Shown: in pieces, positions 22,200 through 32,118 of the stretch | Position numbering within the stretch: position 1 is the stretch's first letter | Layout: every line of letters begins with the position of its first letter | NCBI GenBank assembly: GCA_025330725.1 | Contig: JAIWND010000020.1 | Span: forward strand, 496,001 to 560,000 | Source: Chlamydoabsidia padenii | Taxonomy: Eukaryota; Mucoromycota; Mucoromycetes; Mucorales; Cunninghamellaceae | Length of the DNA: 64,000 nt | Reading direction: 5' to 3' | Program-made: the position numbers and the translations under genes | Notes under the pieces: generated by a model | Told to the model about the DNA's origin: nothing | The model's input: only the letters and a program-made list of their open reading frames with translations | The model's database searches: none

Positions 22200-25100
22200 A
22201 ATGAAGATCCCATCCCTCGTGTAAAGAAGACAGGTGAGCGGAAGAAGCAGGGTGGACAACAAGATCAAGATAGCAAGAAGCCTTCTTCCCCCTCCTTGTG
22301 TGGAATAACAGTGGATAGCGACCGTTGGCAACAAGAGAAGCAACACCTGGAGGACCTACACCTAGCCGACGGAACAACAAGTGGACTACCGATATACAGA
22401 GGTTATGTTGGTGATGATACAATGCAAGTGATTATTGATAGTGGCGCCTCAGCAAATTATGTGTCGAAGAGGTTGGCCAAAGGACTGCCGAAATACAAGT
22501 TGAAGAATCCCTTGCCGGTGAATACTGCTGCCAAGAAGACGATAATGGTGGATTCAATGGTGCGATTGCCGATATCGTTTGACAAGGATCCGAATACTGC
22601 GACTGTGATTGAAGCATTGGTGTTTCCAAGCCGATTCGATTTGATTCTTGGTATGGAATGGTTGGAACAGACGAATCCAAAAGTGGACTGGCAGACGAAA
22701 CAATGGACTATTGAGACCAAGAAGGGTACATTGGTGATAACCCCCGAAGATAGAGAAGAAGCCGACGAATTGAATTTCGTATGTGGTCCAAAACAAGTAG
22801 TGAAGTCATTGAAGAAGAAGGAACAAGTAGCCTGGTTGTTGGTCAAGGAGAATGGTGTCGCCCAGATGGTGAACCAAGATTGGACAATAGGATATGAAGA
22901 CTTGTTTGCTGAAGATCTGCCGGGAATGCCGCCTGAGCGAGAGGTGGTACATGTAATCGATACTGGTGAAGCCAAGCCTGTAAGCCGCAACCCATTCAAG
23001 ATGAGTCCTAAAGAATTGGAAGAATTGTCAAGTCAAGTCAAGAAGCTGTTGGACAAGAAGTTGATCGAGCCGAGCCATTCGCCGTGGGGTGCGCCAGTGT
23101 TGTTTGTGCGAAAGAAGGATGGTACCATGCGTATGTGTATTGACTACCGTGCGCTAAACAAGCTGACCATACGTAACCGTTATCCATTGCCAAGAATAGA
23201 CGAATGCCTGGAACAACTAGCTGGTGCCAAAATATTCACGTCACTGGATTTAAAAAGTGGATACCACCAAGTACGTTTGCGCGCAGAAGACAAGCCAAAG
23301 ACTGCTTTCAATACAAGATACGGCCAATATCAGTTCAAGGTGCTACCCTTTGGATTGACGAATGCACCGCCAACATTTCAAGCTATGATGAATAAGGTTC
23401 TTGGTGAATACTTGGACAAGTTCGTAATGGTGTATTTGGACGACATTCTTATCTATAGCAAGAATCAAGAGGAGCACAGGCGCCATGTTAAGTTGGTAAT
23501 GGACAAGATGCGAGAACATCAATTCTTCTTAAACAAAAACAAGTGTGAATTTGGTGTTGAAGAATTGGTATTTGTGGGATATCGTATCACCAAAGAAGGA
23601 ATCTTACCTGATGAAGCCAAAGTCAAAGCAGTACAAGAATGGCCAGTGCCCACCAATGTTCAAGAAGTACGCCAGTTTCTAGGAACGACAGCCTACTATC
23701 GCCGTTTTATCAAGAATTACGCCCATATAGCCACGCCAATGACCAACCTAACCCAAGGAAGTGGACCCAAAAAGCGATCAATCAATTGGACCAAGGAATG
23801 CCAAGATGCCTTTGAGAAGCTGAAGAAAGAATTGACCAATGCCCCATTGTTAGCGCCGCCTGTTACCGATCGACCATACAAAGTATATACTGATGCTTCT
23901 GATTTCGCCTGTGGTGCTGTGCTGTGTCAAGATGATGCCGAAGGACTGGAACACCCGATAGCTTTTGAATCCAAGAAGTTCAGCCAAACCGAGAAGAATT
24001 ACCCAGCACAAGAACGGGAATTGTACGCCATATTACACGCCTTGCGGACCTGGAGATGTTTTTTGGATGGTGCCGATTATGTGGTGTATACAGATCACAT
24101 GCCGTTGAAGTATTTACGTGACCAGAAGACTCCTACTGCTAGATTGACAAGATGGACCAACGAATTGGAACTGTACGACCCCGATATTCAATATAAGCCT
24201 GGCAAAGAGCAAGTCGTTCCCGATGCATTATCAAGAATTATCCATCCTACTACTGACAAAGACAGTAACCCTGGTGATGACAAGATAAAATCAGTCCCTG
24301 AATATTTGTATGCCCTGGATTTGGTACCCCCGGTGATTCACACAACTGATTGGCCCCTCTATTACCTTTACGACCGACAAGTGGTGCCTCCTGTGACATT
24401 AGCCAAGTTGGATGAAGACCGTGATTCGTTTGTGGTGGAAGCCAAGGATGTGTTCAAGAAGTCTGGTGATGGAAAGCTGCGTTTTGTTCCATATGTGCGT
24501 CGAGCGGACCTCATATCAAGATATCACCATATGGTTGGCCATGCAAGTATCAAGTCTATGTTACACCTGTTGGAATCAAGATTCTGGTGGCCCGATCTAC
24601 GCAAAGAAGTGGCTGAATGGTTAGATCAATGTCAAGAGTGTCAACTAGCTGGACGACCTGAACGTGGTGTACACAAGGCCCCTATGCATCCCTTACCTAT
24701 ACCAGAACCATTTGGAAGATGGCACTTGGATTTCATTGGACAATTACCAACGACCAGACAAGGAAATCAATGGATTTTGATGGCTGTCGACTACACAACA
24801 AACTGGCCGATCGCAAGAGCTATTCCCCGTGCCACCGCTGGAGCCATTGCCGATTTTTTATATGAGGAGATTGTGCTTCGTTTTGGGTGCCCGAGGGAGA
24901 TCGTGACCGATCGTGGTGCTGCCTTTATGTCACAAGTCCTAGCAAGTTACACCAAGAGAGTCAAGACCGCGCATCGATTTACTTCAGCATATCATCCAAG
25001 GACCAATGGCAAGGTGGAGCGACTCAATGGTACAATCAAGGCTATGTTAATCAAGTTCGTTCGAGGTCGGATTCATGACTGGGATCAATATGTGGATGCT

Positions 25101-26282
25101 GCTTTGTGGGCATTGAGAATTCGAAAACACGCTACTACTGGTTATAGCCCATTTTACTTGGTGTATGGCCGAGATCCTGTGTTGCCTGGAGATGCCCTTA
25201 GACCCTATATTGTTGGTGATCAAGATGAAGACATGGTCGCAAGACGTACCGCCGAAGAATTAGAAGCACTTGGACAAGCCCGTGGAGCCGCCATATTCCG
25301 GATGAAGTCGCAAGCTGACAAAGACAAGGAGCGTTGGGATGCCGTGGCCAAAACTGTATCGTTTAACGTTGGAGATCTGGTGCTGGTGCGAATGGAGCAA
25401 AAAGTTGGACTCGAATATAATTGGGAAGGACCATACCGTGTATTGAAGAAGAATGCCGACACCGACGTCTATTGGTTGGAATCGCTTGGAGGAATCGTTC
25501 GTAATGACTGGATACATGTGGATCGACTAAAGAAGGCCAAGACTGTCGAAGAGTTACTGGAATCAAGACCGTGGTTTGAAGTGTCGACGTCCCGTGCCCA
25601 ATGGCCAGCTAATGCTTTACGTGATGCAAGTATTATGGAAGATCCCAAATCTATGTATATGGATTCAGAGAAAGCAATCGTTAGTAATGATAACGAAGTC
25701 CTGTCACAACGACCGCAAAATCAAGAAACAATCTTACCTGGTGAGCAAACAATACCATATGATTATCAAGAGGCCAACGTATTCAGCGACCAAGTCAGAG
25801 AAGTATTCGACAACGAGCCTATGCAACAAGTTAATTATGAAGAGTCCATTGACGAAGACCCAAGTCCCATGGTTATGCAAGATAATAAAGAAGAAGAAGA
25901 ATCAAGACCCATGGATGTTCAAGAAGAAGAAAGACAAGATCAACAACAAAATTTGGTGACTGACCCTATCCAAGATTTTCACACCCCGCCAAATTTACAA
26001 GATGAAGAAAACGTTGCCCTGGACTTAGAGATGGAAACCTTTAGCCCGGATCAAGACCCATCACTGGAAGAATGCCGCCCATTGCCCATTGAATCGGATA
26101 CATCATGTGATGAAGAAGCCCGTGGACGTGCTTCAGGCAGGAAGGGGGGTATTGTCAGAATCGACACATCTGAAGACATACGATTCGACGATCGCGGAGT
26201 TCCAATGGTCAGAAGAGCTGGATTAAAGCGGCGAAAGAAACGGAGATCCTCTTTCACATTTAAAGCCCGCTTCTCTGGATAG
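22161..26282 (+). CDS. pol: Pol polyprotein (protease, RT, RNase H, integrase) of the Ty3/Gypsy element
   Basis: The frame is open from 22128 to 26282 and is probably made as Gag-Pol by -1 frameshifting at 22155-22161. Numbering from 22128: aspartic protease DSGA (104-107); RT with CIDYRALNKLT and the catalytic YLDD (436-439); RNase H with TDAS (588-591); integrase zinc finger H800/H804/C835/C838; DDE core D868, D928, E964; GPY/F-type module (NWEGPYRVLKK, about 1099-1109). A 200-residue acidic Gln/Glu/Asp-rich tail follows. The last 43 codons lie inside the 3' LTR and end with a basic, NLS-like stretch (LKRRKKRRSS). No break is seen. It copies the element RNA and inserts the cDNA. Confidence 0.95.
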   Translation, partial: RQSAIGIEGTDSRNEDPIPRVKKTGERKKQGGQQDQDSKKPSSPSLCGITVDSDRWQQEKQHLEDLHLADGTTSGLPIYRGYVGDDTMQVIIDSGASANYVSKRLAKGLPKYKLKNPLPVNTAAKKTIMVDSMVRLPISFDKDPNTATVIEALVFPSRFDLILGMEWLEQTNPKVDWQTKQWTIETKKGTLVITPEDREEADELNFVCGPKQVVKSLKKKEQVAWLLVKENGVAQMVNQDWTIGYEDLFAEDLPGMPPEREVVHVIDTGEAKPVSRNPFKMSPKELEELSSQVKKLLDKKLIEPSHSPWGAPVLFVRKKDGTMRMCIDYRALNKLTIRNRYPLPRIDECLEQLAGAKIFTSLDLKSGYHQVRLRAEDKPKTAFNTRYGQYQFKVLPFGLTNAPPTFQAMMNKVLGEYLDKFVMVYLDDILIYSKNQEEHRRHVKLVMDKMREHQFFLNKNKCEFGVEELVFVGYRITKEGILPDEAKVKAVQEWPVPTNVQEVRQFLGTTAYYRRFIKNYAHIATPMTNLTQGSGPKKRSINWTKECQDAFEKLKKELTNAPLLAPPVTDRPYKVYTDASDFACGAVLCQDDAEGLEHPIAFESKKFSQTEKNYPAQERELYAILHALRTWRCFLDGADYVVYTDHMPLKYLRDQKTPTARLTRWTNELELYDPDIQYKPGKEQVVPDALSRIIHPTTDKDSNPGDDKIKSVPEYLYALDLVPPVIHTTDWPLYYLYDRQVVPPVTLAKLDEDRDSFVVEAKDVFKKSGDGKLRFVPYVRRADLISRYHHMVGHASIKSMLHLLESRFWWPDLRKEVAEWLDQCQECQLAGRPERGVHKAPMHPLPIPEPFGRWHLDFIGQLPTTRQGNQWILMAVDYTTNWPIARAIPRATAGAIADFLYEEIVLRFGCPREIVTDRGAAFMSQVLASYTKRVKTAHRFTSAYHPRTNGKVERLNGTIKAMLIKFVRGRIHDWDQYVDAALWALRIRKHATTGYSPFYLVYGRDPVLPGDALRPYIVGDQDEDMVARRTAEELEALGQARGAAIFRMKSQADKDKERWDAVAKTVSFNVGDLVLVRMEQKVGLEYNWEGPYRVLKKNADTDVYWLESLGGIVRNDWIHVDRLKKAKTVEELLESRPWFEVSTSRAQWPANALRDASIMEDPKSMYMDSEKAIVSNDNEVLSQRPQNQETILPGEQTIPYDYQEANVFSDQVREVFDNEPMQQVNYEESIDEDPSPMVMQDNKEEEESRPMDVQEEERQDQQQNLVTDPIQDFHTPPNLQDEENVALDLEMETFSPDQDPSLEECRPLPIESDTSCDEEARGRASGRKGGIVRIDTSEDIRFDDRGVPMVRRAGLKRRKKRRSSFTFKARFSG
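26138..26150 (+). other. polypurine tract of the Ty3/Gypsy element
   Basis: AGGAAGGGGGG lies just before the 3' LTR; purine tracts at this place prime plus-strand DNA synthesis. It is also coding (pol). Confidence 0.7.
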
Positions 26283-26500
26283 TTCTACAGCATTCTATTA
26301 TACTTTCACTTCCCCAAATCATAGACTAGTTAGTAATGACGCCCTGGAGACAGGTAGAAGTATCCAGAAGACATATAATAGTATAAATACATGTTTACTT
26401 TTATTCAAATAAATATTATCTATCATTTTAATTAATCAATCGCTATTTTAATTTTATAAACCCCGACCAATCTGCTATATATACTACATAGAGATTGACA
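26153..26500 (+). repeat. 3' LTR of Ty3/Gypsy element
   Basis: 348 bp, the same as the 5' LTR as read. The pol stop codon is 130 nt inside it. Its TATATATA at 26477-26484 lies 26-33 bp upstream of the tRNA-Arg gene. Confidence 0.92.
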
Positions 26501-26509
26501 ATCAGTTGA

Positions 26510-26582
26510 GGGACTATGGCCCAATTGGACAAGGCGTCTGACTACGAATCAGGAGATTCCAGGTTCGACCCCTGGTAGTCTC
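26510..26582 (+). tRNA. tRNA-Arg (anticodon ACG)
   Basis: 73 nt and folds well. The acceptor GGGACTA pairs with TAGTCTC (one G-T), the D stem is GCC/GGC, the anticodon stem TCTGA/TCAGG encloses the loop CTACGAA with anticodon ACG, and the T arm is CCAGG-TTCGACC-CCTGG. The A box TGGCCCAATTGG and B box GGTTCGACC are present. There is no intron and no encoded CCA. A T run downstream (26591-26596) can end Pol III transcription. Confidence 0.95.
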
Positions 26583-26610
26583 ATCCTCACTTTTTTGCAT
26601 CTTTTTTAAA

Positions 26611-26624
26611 AAGTCACGTGACTT
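26611..26624. repeat. 14-bp perfect palindrome with CACGTG core
   Basis: AAGTCACGTGACTT, 28 bp past the tRNA-Arg gene. The CACGTG core is a bHLH (E-box) type site; whether it is used is unknown. Confidence 0.6.
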
Positions 26625-26744
26625 CTGATACGGCTAAATTTGGTAGATGTGAAAGTATCTTAGGTTCAGATAGTTTGACTTGGTTGTAATGAGCACCAGA
26701 ATCTTTTTGGTTTAGATTCAACCTTTTGATAGTTCTTGTTTTTA

Positions 26745-26975
26745 ATTGGATGTAATAAAAAAAATCGTATGTAACACTTTATACATATGACTTTGTGATA
26801 AACGGAAAAGTATTGAGTAGTTGATTGTCTGTTGGCCTAATACATATGATAGGAATGAATGGTACTGAACAACATAACATTGGGAGTACACATATCGTTT
26901 ATCATAAAGCGGTTCTGACAAGCAAACCTCTGATCGATAATCTAGTCTGTTACTACTATACTTCCCCTTTTTTAT
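26745..26975 (+). repeat. dispersed repeat family R1, copy B (partial)
   Basis: A direct partial copy of 20355-20580. Matching stretches include GTTGATTGTCTG, CATATGATAGGAATGAATGG and TATCATAAAGCGG. It diverges by point changes and small indels. Confidence 0.7.
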
Positions 26976-27039
26976 CCATACTTCTTTTCCTATCGCTGAT
27001 TATAGTATGATAAGCAAGAAAAAAGACAGAGCTAGAAAT

Positions 27040-27260
27040 TGGGGAGAGGAAAGTTGGGCGGGAAATTGACTGTAGAAATCAGTCCAATTCGGGTGAAAAA
27101 AAACTTTGGATTTTTTTTTAAAAACGTAAATTTCTCGTCATGTAAACCACCTCTGAACGTGAAAGGGGGTACGTCTTATCAAGCGGTTCATGCAGAATCT
27201 GACTTTGAAATGTAAAACCCGAATATGGGCGTAGAAACCAGACCAACTCGGGAGTATCAG
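27040..27260 (+). repeat. dispersed repeat R3, copy 1
   Basis: A same-strand match by eye to 45135-45340, e.g. TTCATGCAGAATCTGA, TGAAATGTAAA and AACTCGGGTGAAAA-type words. The short word GTAGAAAYCAG-CCAA-TCGGG occurs at both ends of this copy. Confidence 0.6.
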
Positions 27261-27389
27261 GCTTCACCCAGCTATCAAACCGATGCCACTTTTTGATCAT
27301 CAAAGCTTCAATGACACGACTGATGTATTTTCAGTAAAAAGCCCAGCTTTTAGGCACTCATTTAAATCAAACCATGTTTAAGGTCATAT

Positions 27390-28114
27390 GTACCTGTCAT
27401 TCCTATCATATGTATTAAACCAACAGACAATCAACCACCTAATACTTTTTCGTTTATCACAGAGTCCTATGTATAAAGTGTTTGATATGACTTTTTTATA
27501 TATATTACATCCAATTAAAAACAAGAATCATTTATATACTATATCTATCGCTATGTCTATACTATAGTGAGAAGAAGGGGGGACTGATAAAAAGAGAGCC
27601 TAAATTATGTGAGTGAAGAAGGGATGAGAGGTAAAGAATGCCAGAGACCACCACCACTTTTGTTCATCTTCCAATCCAATCCAATCCAATGTTAAAGAAA
27701 GAGCCGCTCTTTTCTTTCTTGTTGCCTGATCATCTAGTCCTACTGAATAAAGGCACACTTGATCATTTTCGTGGTGAGACGGTTGATGATTTGTATCCAG
27801 TTTACCCGTGCACCCGGCCAGTAGAGTCTATTCGCCAAAGGTATGTAGTAGCTGTATGCCGAGAAATCGTGGATATTATGGCCGATGAGGGGTTGATGAT
27901 TGCTGATCGCTAATGTATGTTGTTCATTATTACACACAATTGTCGTCATATACGACGATTCAGGTAAATAGATGACCAGTCGTCAAAGTTCTTGCCTACG
28001 TTTGTTGGTATTTGGGCCACCTATTCACCTAAACAGAGAGAGAGAAGAGAGGTATTAGCATCAGAGCCTTGATGAAGTTGTTAACTCCAAAGAGAAAGGC
28101 CCATTTTACAGCAT

Positions 28115-28153
<39 letters not shown>

Positions 28154-28570
28154 CCTGTTGTTTGATTGCTTTACCTTTTTCCCTAGTTTGCCCAACACAA
28201 GTACATAGCCCATACACAAGGAATTAGTATGTGTCAATTCTACCTAAATATGAAGAAAGACGAAAGAGAGAAGCAAAAGTATTAGTCTCAAAGTCTTGAA
28301 GGGTGCAGACAGTATAACATTACCATCCCCTTTCCCTCCGTTAGAGATTCATCGTCAATAGTAAAGCATATCCCATTACCACAGAGTCAGTTATTTGGTC
28401 ACCACTTTCGTTCATCTTCGCCTACTCGTTCCCAACCATCGTGAGTTTCATATTTGTGATGAAGTTGGATATTCGTTGTAAGTGGTGGCAGCTGGTGACT
28501 TGCTAGTAATCAGTAGCTTTTCAATCCATCATCAATGATACAGTACAGTCATAATGTCATATTAAAGGTG
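27390..28570 (-). repeat. dispersed repeat family R1, copy C (inverted)
   Basis: Reverse complement of 19450-20470, so copies A and C form a widely spaced inverted pair around the Ty3 element and the tRNA gene. It carries a 36-nt T run (28118-28153) not present at that length in copy A. The 28435-28625 part also matches 33155-33415. Confidence 0.7.
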
Positions 28571-28689
28571 AGTAAATAAGAGGGAAGAAGATTAAAGTGG
28601 CGGGACACCTCTAAAAACAAATCTTTCGTCCCTCTCTCTCTCTTTTTTGCTTTCAAACACCGCTATTTGAAATTCTCCTCCCGTCTAGA

Positions 28690-29040
28690 AAAAATAAACG
28701 CAAAGGACAGGTAAAAGTCATCGCAAGCCTGAACATACCGACACAAGGGTTTTGGAGCTTGGGTTTTGCAATGACTTATGTTGGGAATATGTCATAGTGT
28801 CTACATCGCCACTTTAATCATTAGCATCCGTTGACAATTAGAGCGAGTAAAGCCCTTTCCAAATCTTAGTAGACGCAAGCGGGATCTGAAAATAAAGTCT
28901 GGTTCATCTTCGTACTTTTTCTTTCTTTCTTGCAAATGACAGGTAAAAATCATCGCAAGTCTGAACTGACCGACATAAGGGTCTTGGAACTTGGATTTTG
29001 CGGTAAAGTATGTTGGAAATATGCTATAGTGCAAAAAAAA
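28690..29040. repeat. two tandem copies of a ~110-nt unit (repeat Y)
   Basis: Units at about 28696-28815 and 28931-29040 share ACAGGTAAAARTCATCGCAA, CCGACAYAAGGG and TATGTTGG-AATATG words. A third copy lies inverted at 32555-32720. The second unit is preceded by a CGGGATCTGAAAA motif (28880-28892). Confidence 0.6.
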
Positions 29041-29884
29041 AAGTTTAGGAAGAGCACCAATTAGAGTGAGTATATGTTTTTCTTTCTTGCGCAGAAATAT
29101 GGTTAATTTTGACATGGTCTCAAAGTGCTTCGTAATTATCCATCATATGATTACAGCATGGAAATCTCAGAGCCACTGGTTTAAAATAATCTGCCACATT
29201 ATGACGGAGTAAAGCAAGGGAGCAAGAGTTGGGATGTTCATGATAGAGAGATGAATCTGTATCATCTCTCTCTATCATCATCAGGGAATAAGAGTTGGCC
29301 ATAGAGTTGGGGAAACTTGGAGTAAAGGGTCCATGGTGTGTTCTTCATATCCAATTACCGACAATGTTCATTTGTTCTTACATGATAACAAAAACTACGA
29401 AAAAAGGAGAGTAGTTGCATCGGGGACAGCGGGATTCGAAAATTCGCTTTTTGCATAAACGACGAGTTCTGAGTTGAAATCCAAATAAATAACGATTATC
29501 ATGAGAGAAAAATAAAGAGGTCAAGGTTCGTATTGATAAGAAGGTAGCGCTATTATCTTTTAAGCATGCTATAACTTTAAGACGGCGTGCTAATATAATA
29601 TTTGTCTCCCCTTTTTTTCTATTTCATGTGAAATCAGCCAAGTCGACAAAATGTCATACCTTGCTCTTCCATAACCATTACTATTAACATTGATGATGAC
29701 TCTAATGGTAGTTGTATTGATGAATTGCTGCTCGCATGAATCCAAGTATGGACAGCAGAAAAAAGGAACGGAAGTCGCTCGATTTAAAACCTGCGGACGC
29801 CATGCATAAATGAACGTAAACATAAAAGTGTGGTCAACCTCGTATGAAACCTTATTATAGATAAAATCAGCACATATCAACCAA
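29041..29884. other. intergenic sequence inside the repeat block
   Basis: No credible gene. A motif copy (CGGGATTCGAAAA, 29430-29442) lies here, inside a small inverted repeat GCGxxxxTTCGAAAATTCGC. A 115-codon antisense frame at 29590-29937 has no recognisable features. Confidence 0.35.
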
Positions 29885-30625
29885 AGTAATACATTGTTTA
29901 TAAGAGACACACATAAAAAGTAAAGGGGGATAAGCATATGTTTTATAAGTTTTTTTTATTGTTGACAGTTAAAAAGAAGTAAAAGCACAGAGAGGGAGCT
30001 CTATTCTAGGGTTAGTGAGACTATAACTAGTTACATAAATAAAAGAGAAATACACAGAGGAAGACGGAAGAGGAGCCTTCATTGTCGTTGATTAGATTCA
30101 ACTAGGTTCCTATTTGCCCAGTGTTCGTGCCTTGGTAAAAGTAAGTTGATGTTGGAATTGAGTGGTAGTGAAGGTGTGGCCATTAAAAACATGTTGGCGT
30201 TGGCAGCAGTAGGTGATGGTTGGTAATCAAAAGGAAGCTGCAGTGACCGAGGCAATCAAAAGTCTAGTTCTAATTACCATCACCATCCAGTTAACCTGAT
30301 TTTTCCTTACCTTTGTTGGCCTGTTGAGTGAGTTCCTACCAGTCAGTCTATCATGGAAAAAAGAGTCATTAGTCACTTTAGTTCAAATAGACAACAGCCA
30401 TATACATGTAGATATATACCTTTTCATCCATGGTACCCTCTGGAATATGGACCCCATATTATCTTGATTCGATTCTTTTGCATATCCTATGGAGTAAAGA
30501 GAATGGTAAGAAGAATACCACTTACAAGTATTCATACATTGACTTGTAGATGAAGATATCTAATAAATTGTTGGAGACGATGTTGTTGTACGTTGAATTA
30601 TGATATATAGATGCAGTTGGCATCT
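29885..30625 (+). repeat. dispersed repeat R2, left arm
   Basis: About 740 bp, the near-identical reverse complement of 33405-34155, with differences at scattered single positions only. Shared words include GAGCTCCCTCTC/GAGAGGGAGCTC and CATTGTCGTTGATTAGATTC. The two arms and their 2.8-kb spacer form a large potential foldback. Confidence 0.75.
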
Positions 30626-31431
30626 GGATCGCCGTTGACATAAGAAGAAGACAAGTAGGGTTAATATATCAAAGTGAAAGGAAGGGAATACATCATACAA
30701 CAACAACAATCATTGCAGAATATACCCTGTCAACGCACCAATTAGTTCTATTTGCTGAGGAGGTTGTAATAGGTGTGCCTAAGAAAACCGAGCCGTTCGC
30801 ATGTAAAACAAAATCGAATGGTTTTCGTGATGGCCGAGATGAAATGAGATGGGCGGTTGTGTCGTTAATGTGGATGAATCGTACTAGTAGCTACTGCTAA
30901 TGTTTGCTAGTATTTGAACCTAAACATACAAGGAAAGAGAGAGAGAGGGAAAAGAGTATTAATATCAAAGTCTTGATGAGGATGTTGATCCACATGAAGA
31001 ATGGACCTAGTCTACATTGCCACCCAGTTCTTTTTCTTTTGCATGCTCTTACCTTTTCCCCAGTTGTTGTATTAGCCAAAAGATAAAACATCATTACCAC
31101 CACCATAAAAGTAACTAGTCAAGAGTAAAGATGGATCCCATCAAGGCCACTTTTTTCCATAATGTGTGTCGCCATCAATAAGAAAGGCAAACAATCAAGA
31201 CAGTGCATTCGTCATCACTAGAGCAGTAAAGTATGAAACCATTGGTTAATTAGTTACTTGATCACGGACATTACCAGACCAACTTTACAAGATAAGATAA
31301 GACACCAAAAGGTAGAAGATATTAACACCAAAGAATCAAAGTCGGTCGGAAAGGATAAAGTAAAATAAAGAGGAAGAGAAGGACAATTAAAAAAAACACC
31401 GTTGACCCTTTTTCAGATTTCAAGGCGGGAT
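30626..31431. other. spacer of the R2 inverted repeat, left part
   Basis: No gene is visible. A weak similarity to the R1 element occurs around 30890-31080 (CTAAACATACAAGGAAAGAG, then ACCTTTTCCCCAGTTGTTGT), suggesting one more decayed R1 copy. Confidence 0.35.
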
Positions 31432-32118
31432 TTAAATATGTATATGCAGGGACAAAGATGATGATTTATTTATTGGTACTGAAGTGATAAAACATAAAAG
31501 ATAAAAATACAGATAAAAGATATAAATAAAAAGAAGGGTACAGAAGTGGGATATCATATAAGAAAAGTCTATGTGGATATGTATGTACAAGCGTATCACT
31601 TGCTTTTGTTGCTTTTGCTTTTTACGCCATCGGTCACGACGTTCCTGTCGCTGCTTCACCCAATGCTGTTGCTCTGCCTGTTGTTGTTGTTGCTGTTCAA
31701 GTTTTTGTAGAAGGAGAGCCTTTTCTTTTTCATGGGCTTTTTTTTGCTCCTGTTGAGCTTGATCCCTGGCTTCCTGTTGTTGCTTAGCTTGTTGTTGGAC
31801 ATGTGCTTCGTTTTCGGCTTCCTTGTCCTTGAGTTGCTTCAGGCGCCGGTCGTCTTCAATGTTCAACCATTGCTGGTATCGTCGGGTACGTTCTTCAAGA
31901 TCCGCTTCGTATTCCCGTTTTTGTTGTGTCAGCTTGTGATTATATTCACACTTGAGCTTGGTGATATCAAAGGCATGTTGTTCTCCTTGCATTTTCAGTT
32001 GATTTTCATAGTCGCGAATGTCGTGTTTTGCTTTTTCCGCGAATTGAATCAGCTTTTTATTTTGTTCGATGTAATACGAAAATGGTTGTCGCTTCTTGAT
32101 AAAAGTTGAACGAGACAT
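31432..32118 (-). CDS. coiled-coil protein, unknown function
   Basis: The start MSRSTFIKKRQPFSYYIEQN at 32118 is preferred over an upstream in-frame ATG because the preceding residues are low-complexity. The next ~170 residues form a long charged helix (QLKDKEAENEAHVQQQAKQQ...) with a Gln run, predicted to be a coiled coil. After KQKQQK the frame continues into a hydrophobic Tyr/Leu/Phe-rich tail (LLFIYIFYLYFYLLCFI) that looks like translated AT-rich DNA; a GT donor at about 31600 may mark the true exon end. It lies in the spacer of the R2 inverted repeat. No family is recognised, and it could be part of the mobile block. Confidence 0.45.
   Translation of the reverse strand: MSRSTFIKKRQPFSYYIEQNKKLIQFAEKAKHDIRDYENQLKMQGEQHAFDITKLKCEYNHKLTQQKREYEADLEERTRRYQQWLNIEDDRRLKQLKDKEAENEAHVQQQAKQQQEARDQAQQEQKKAHEKEKALLLQKLEQQQQQQAEQQHWVKQRQERRDRWRKKQKQQKQVIRLYIHIHIDFSYMISHFCTLLFIYIFYLYFYLLCFITSVPINKSSSLSLHIHI

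Larger units (their letters stand above)
20924..26500 (+). mobile_element. complete Ty3/Gypsy LTR retrotransposon (5.58 kb)
   Basis: LTR - primer-binding site - gag - (-1 frameshift) - pol (PR-RT-RH-INT) - polypurine tract - LTR. The order protease, RT, RNase H, integrase and the GPY/F module after integrase place it in Ty3/Gypsy (Metaviridae). All frames are open and the LTRs look identical, so it is young and may be active. It lies 9 bp upstream of a tRNA-Arg gene in the same orientation. No perfect 5-bp target duplication is visible: the left flank ends TCATC and the right flank starts ATCAG, sharing only ATC. Confidence 0.95.

Noticed and set aside
22457..22999. 180-codon antisense frame within pol
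   Set aside because: It is the reverse strand of a conserved protease/RT region and has no motif of its own; frames of this kind are expected opposite coding DNA.
29590..29937. 115-codon antisense frame
   Set aside because: It overlaps the repeat block, has no recognisable domain, start context or partner exon, and is AT-rich.
30353..30553. 66-codon frame in the left R2 arm on the + strand
   Set aside because: It is antisense to the splice-like pattern shared by both arms and is not supported by the other copy.
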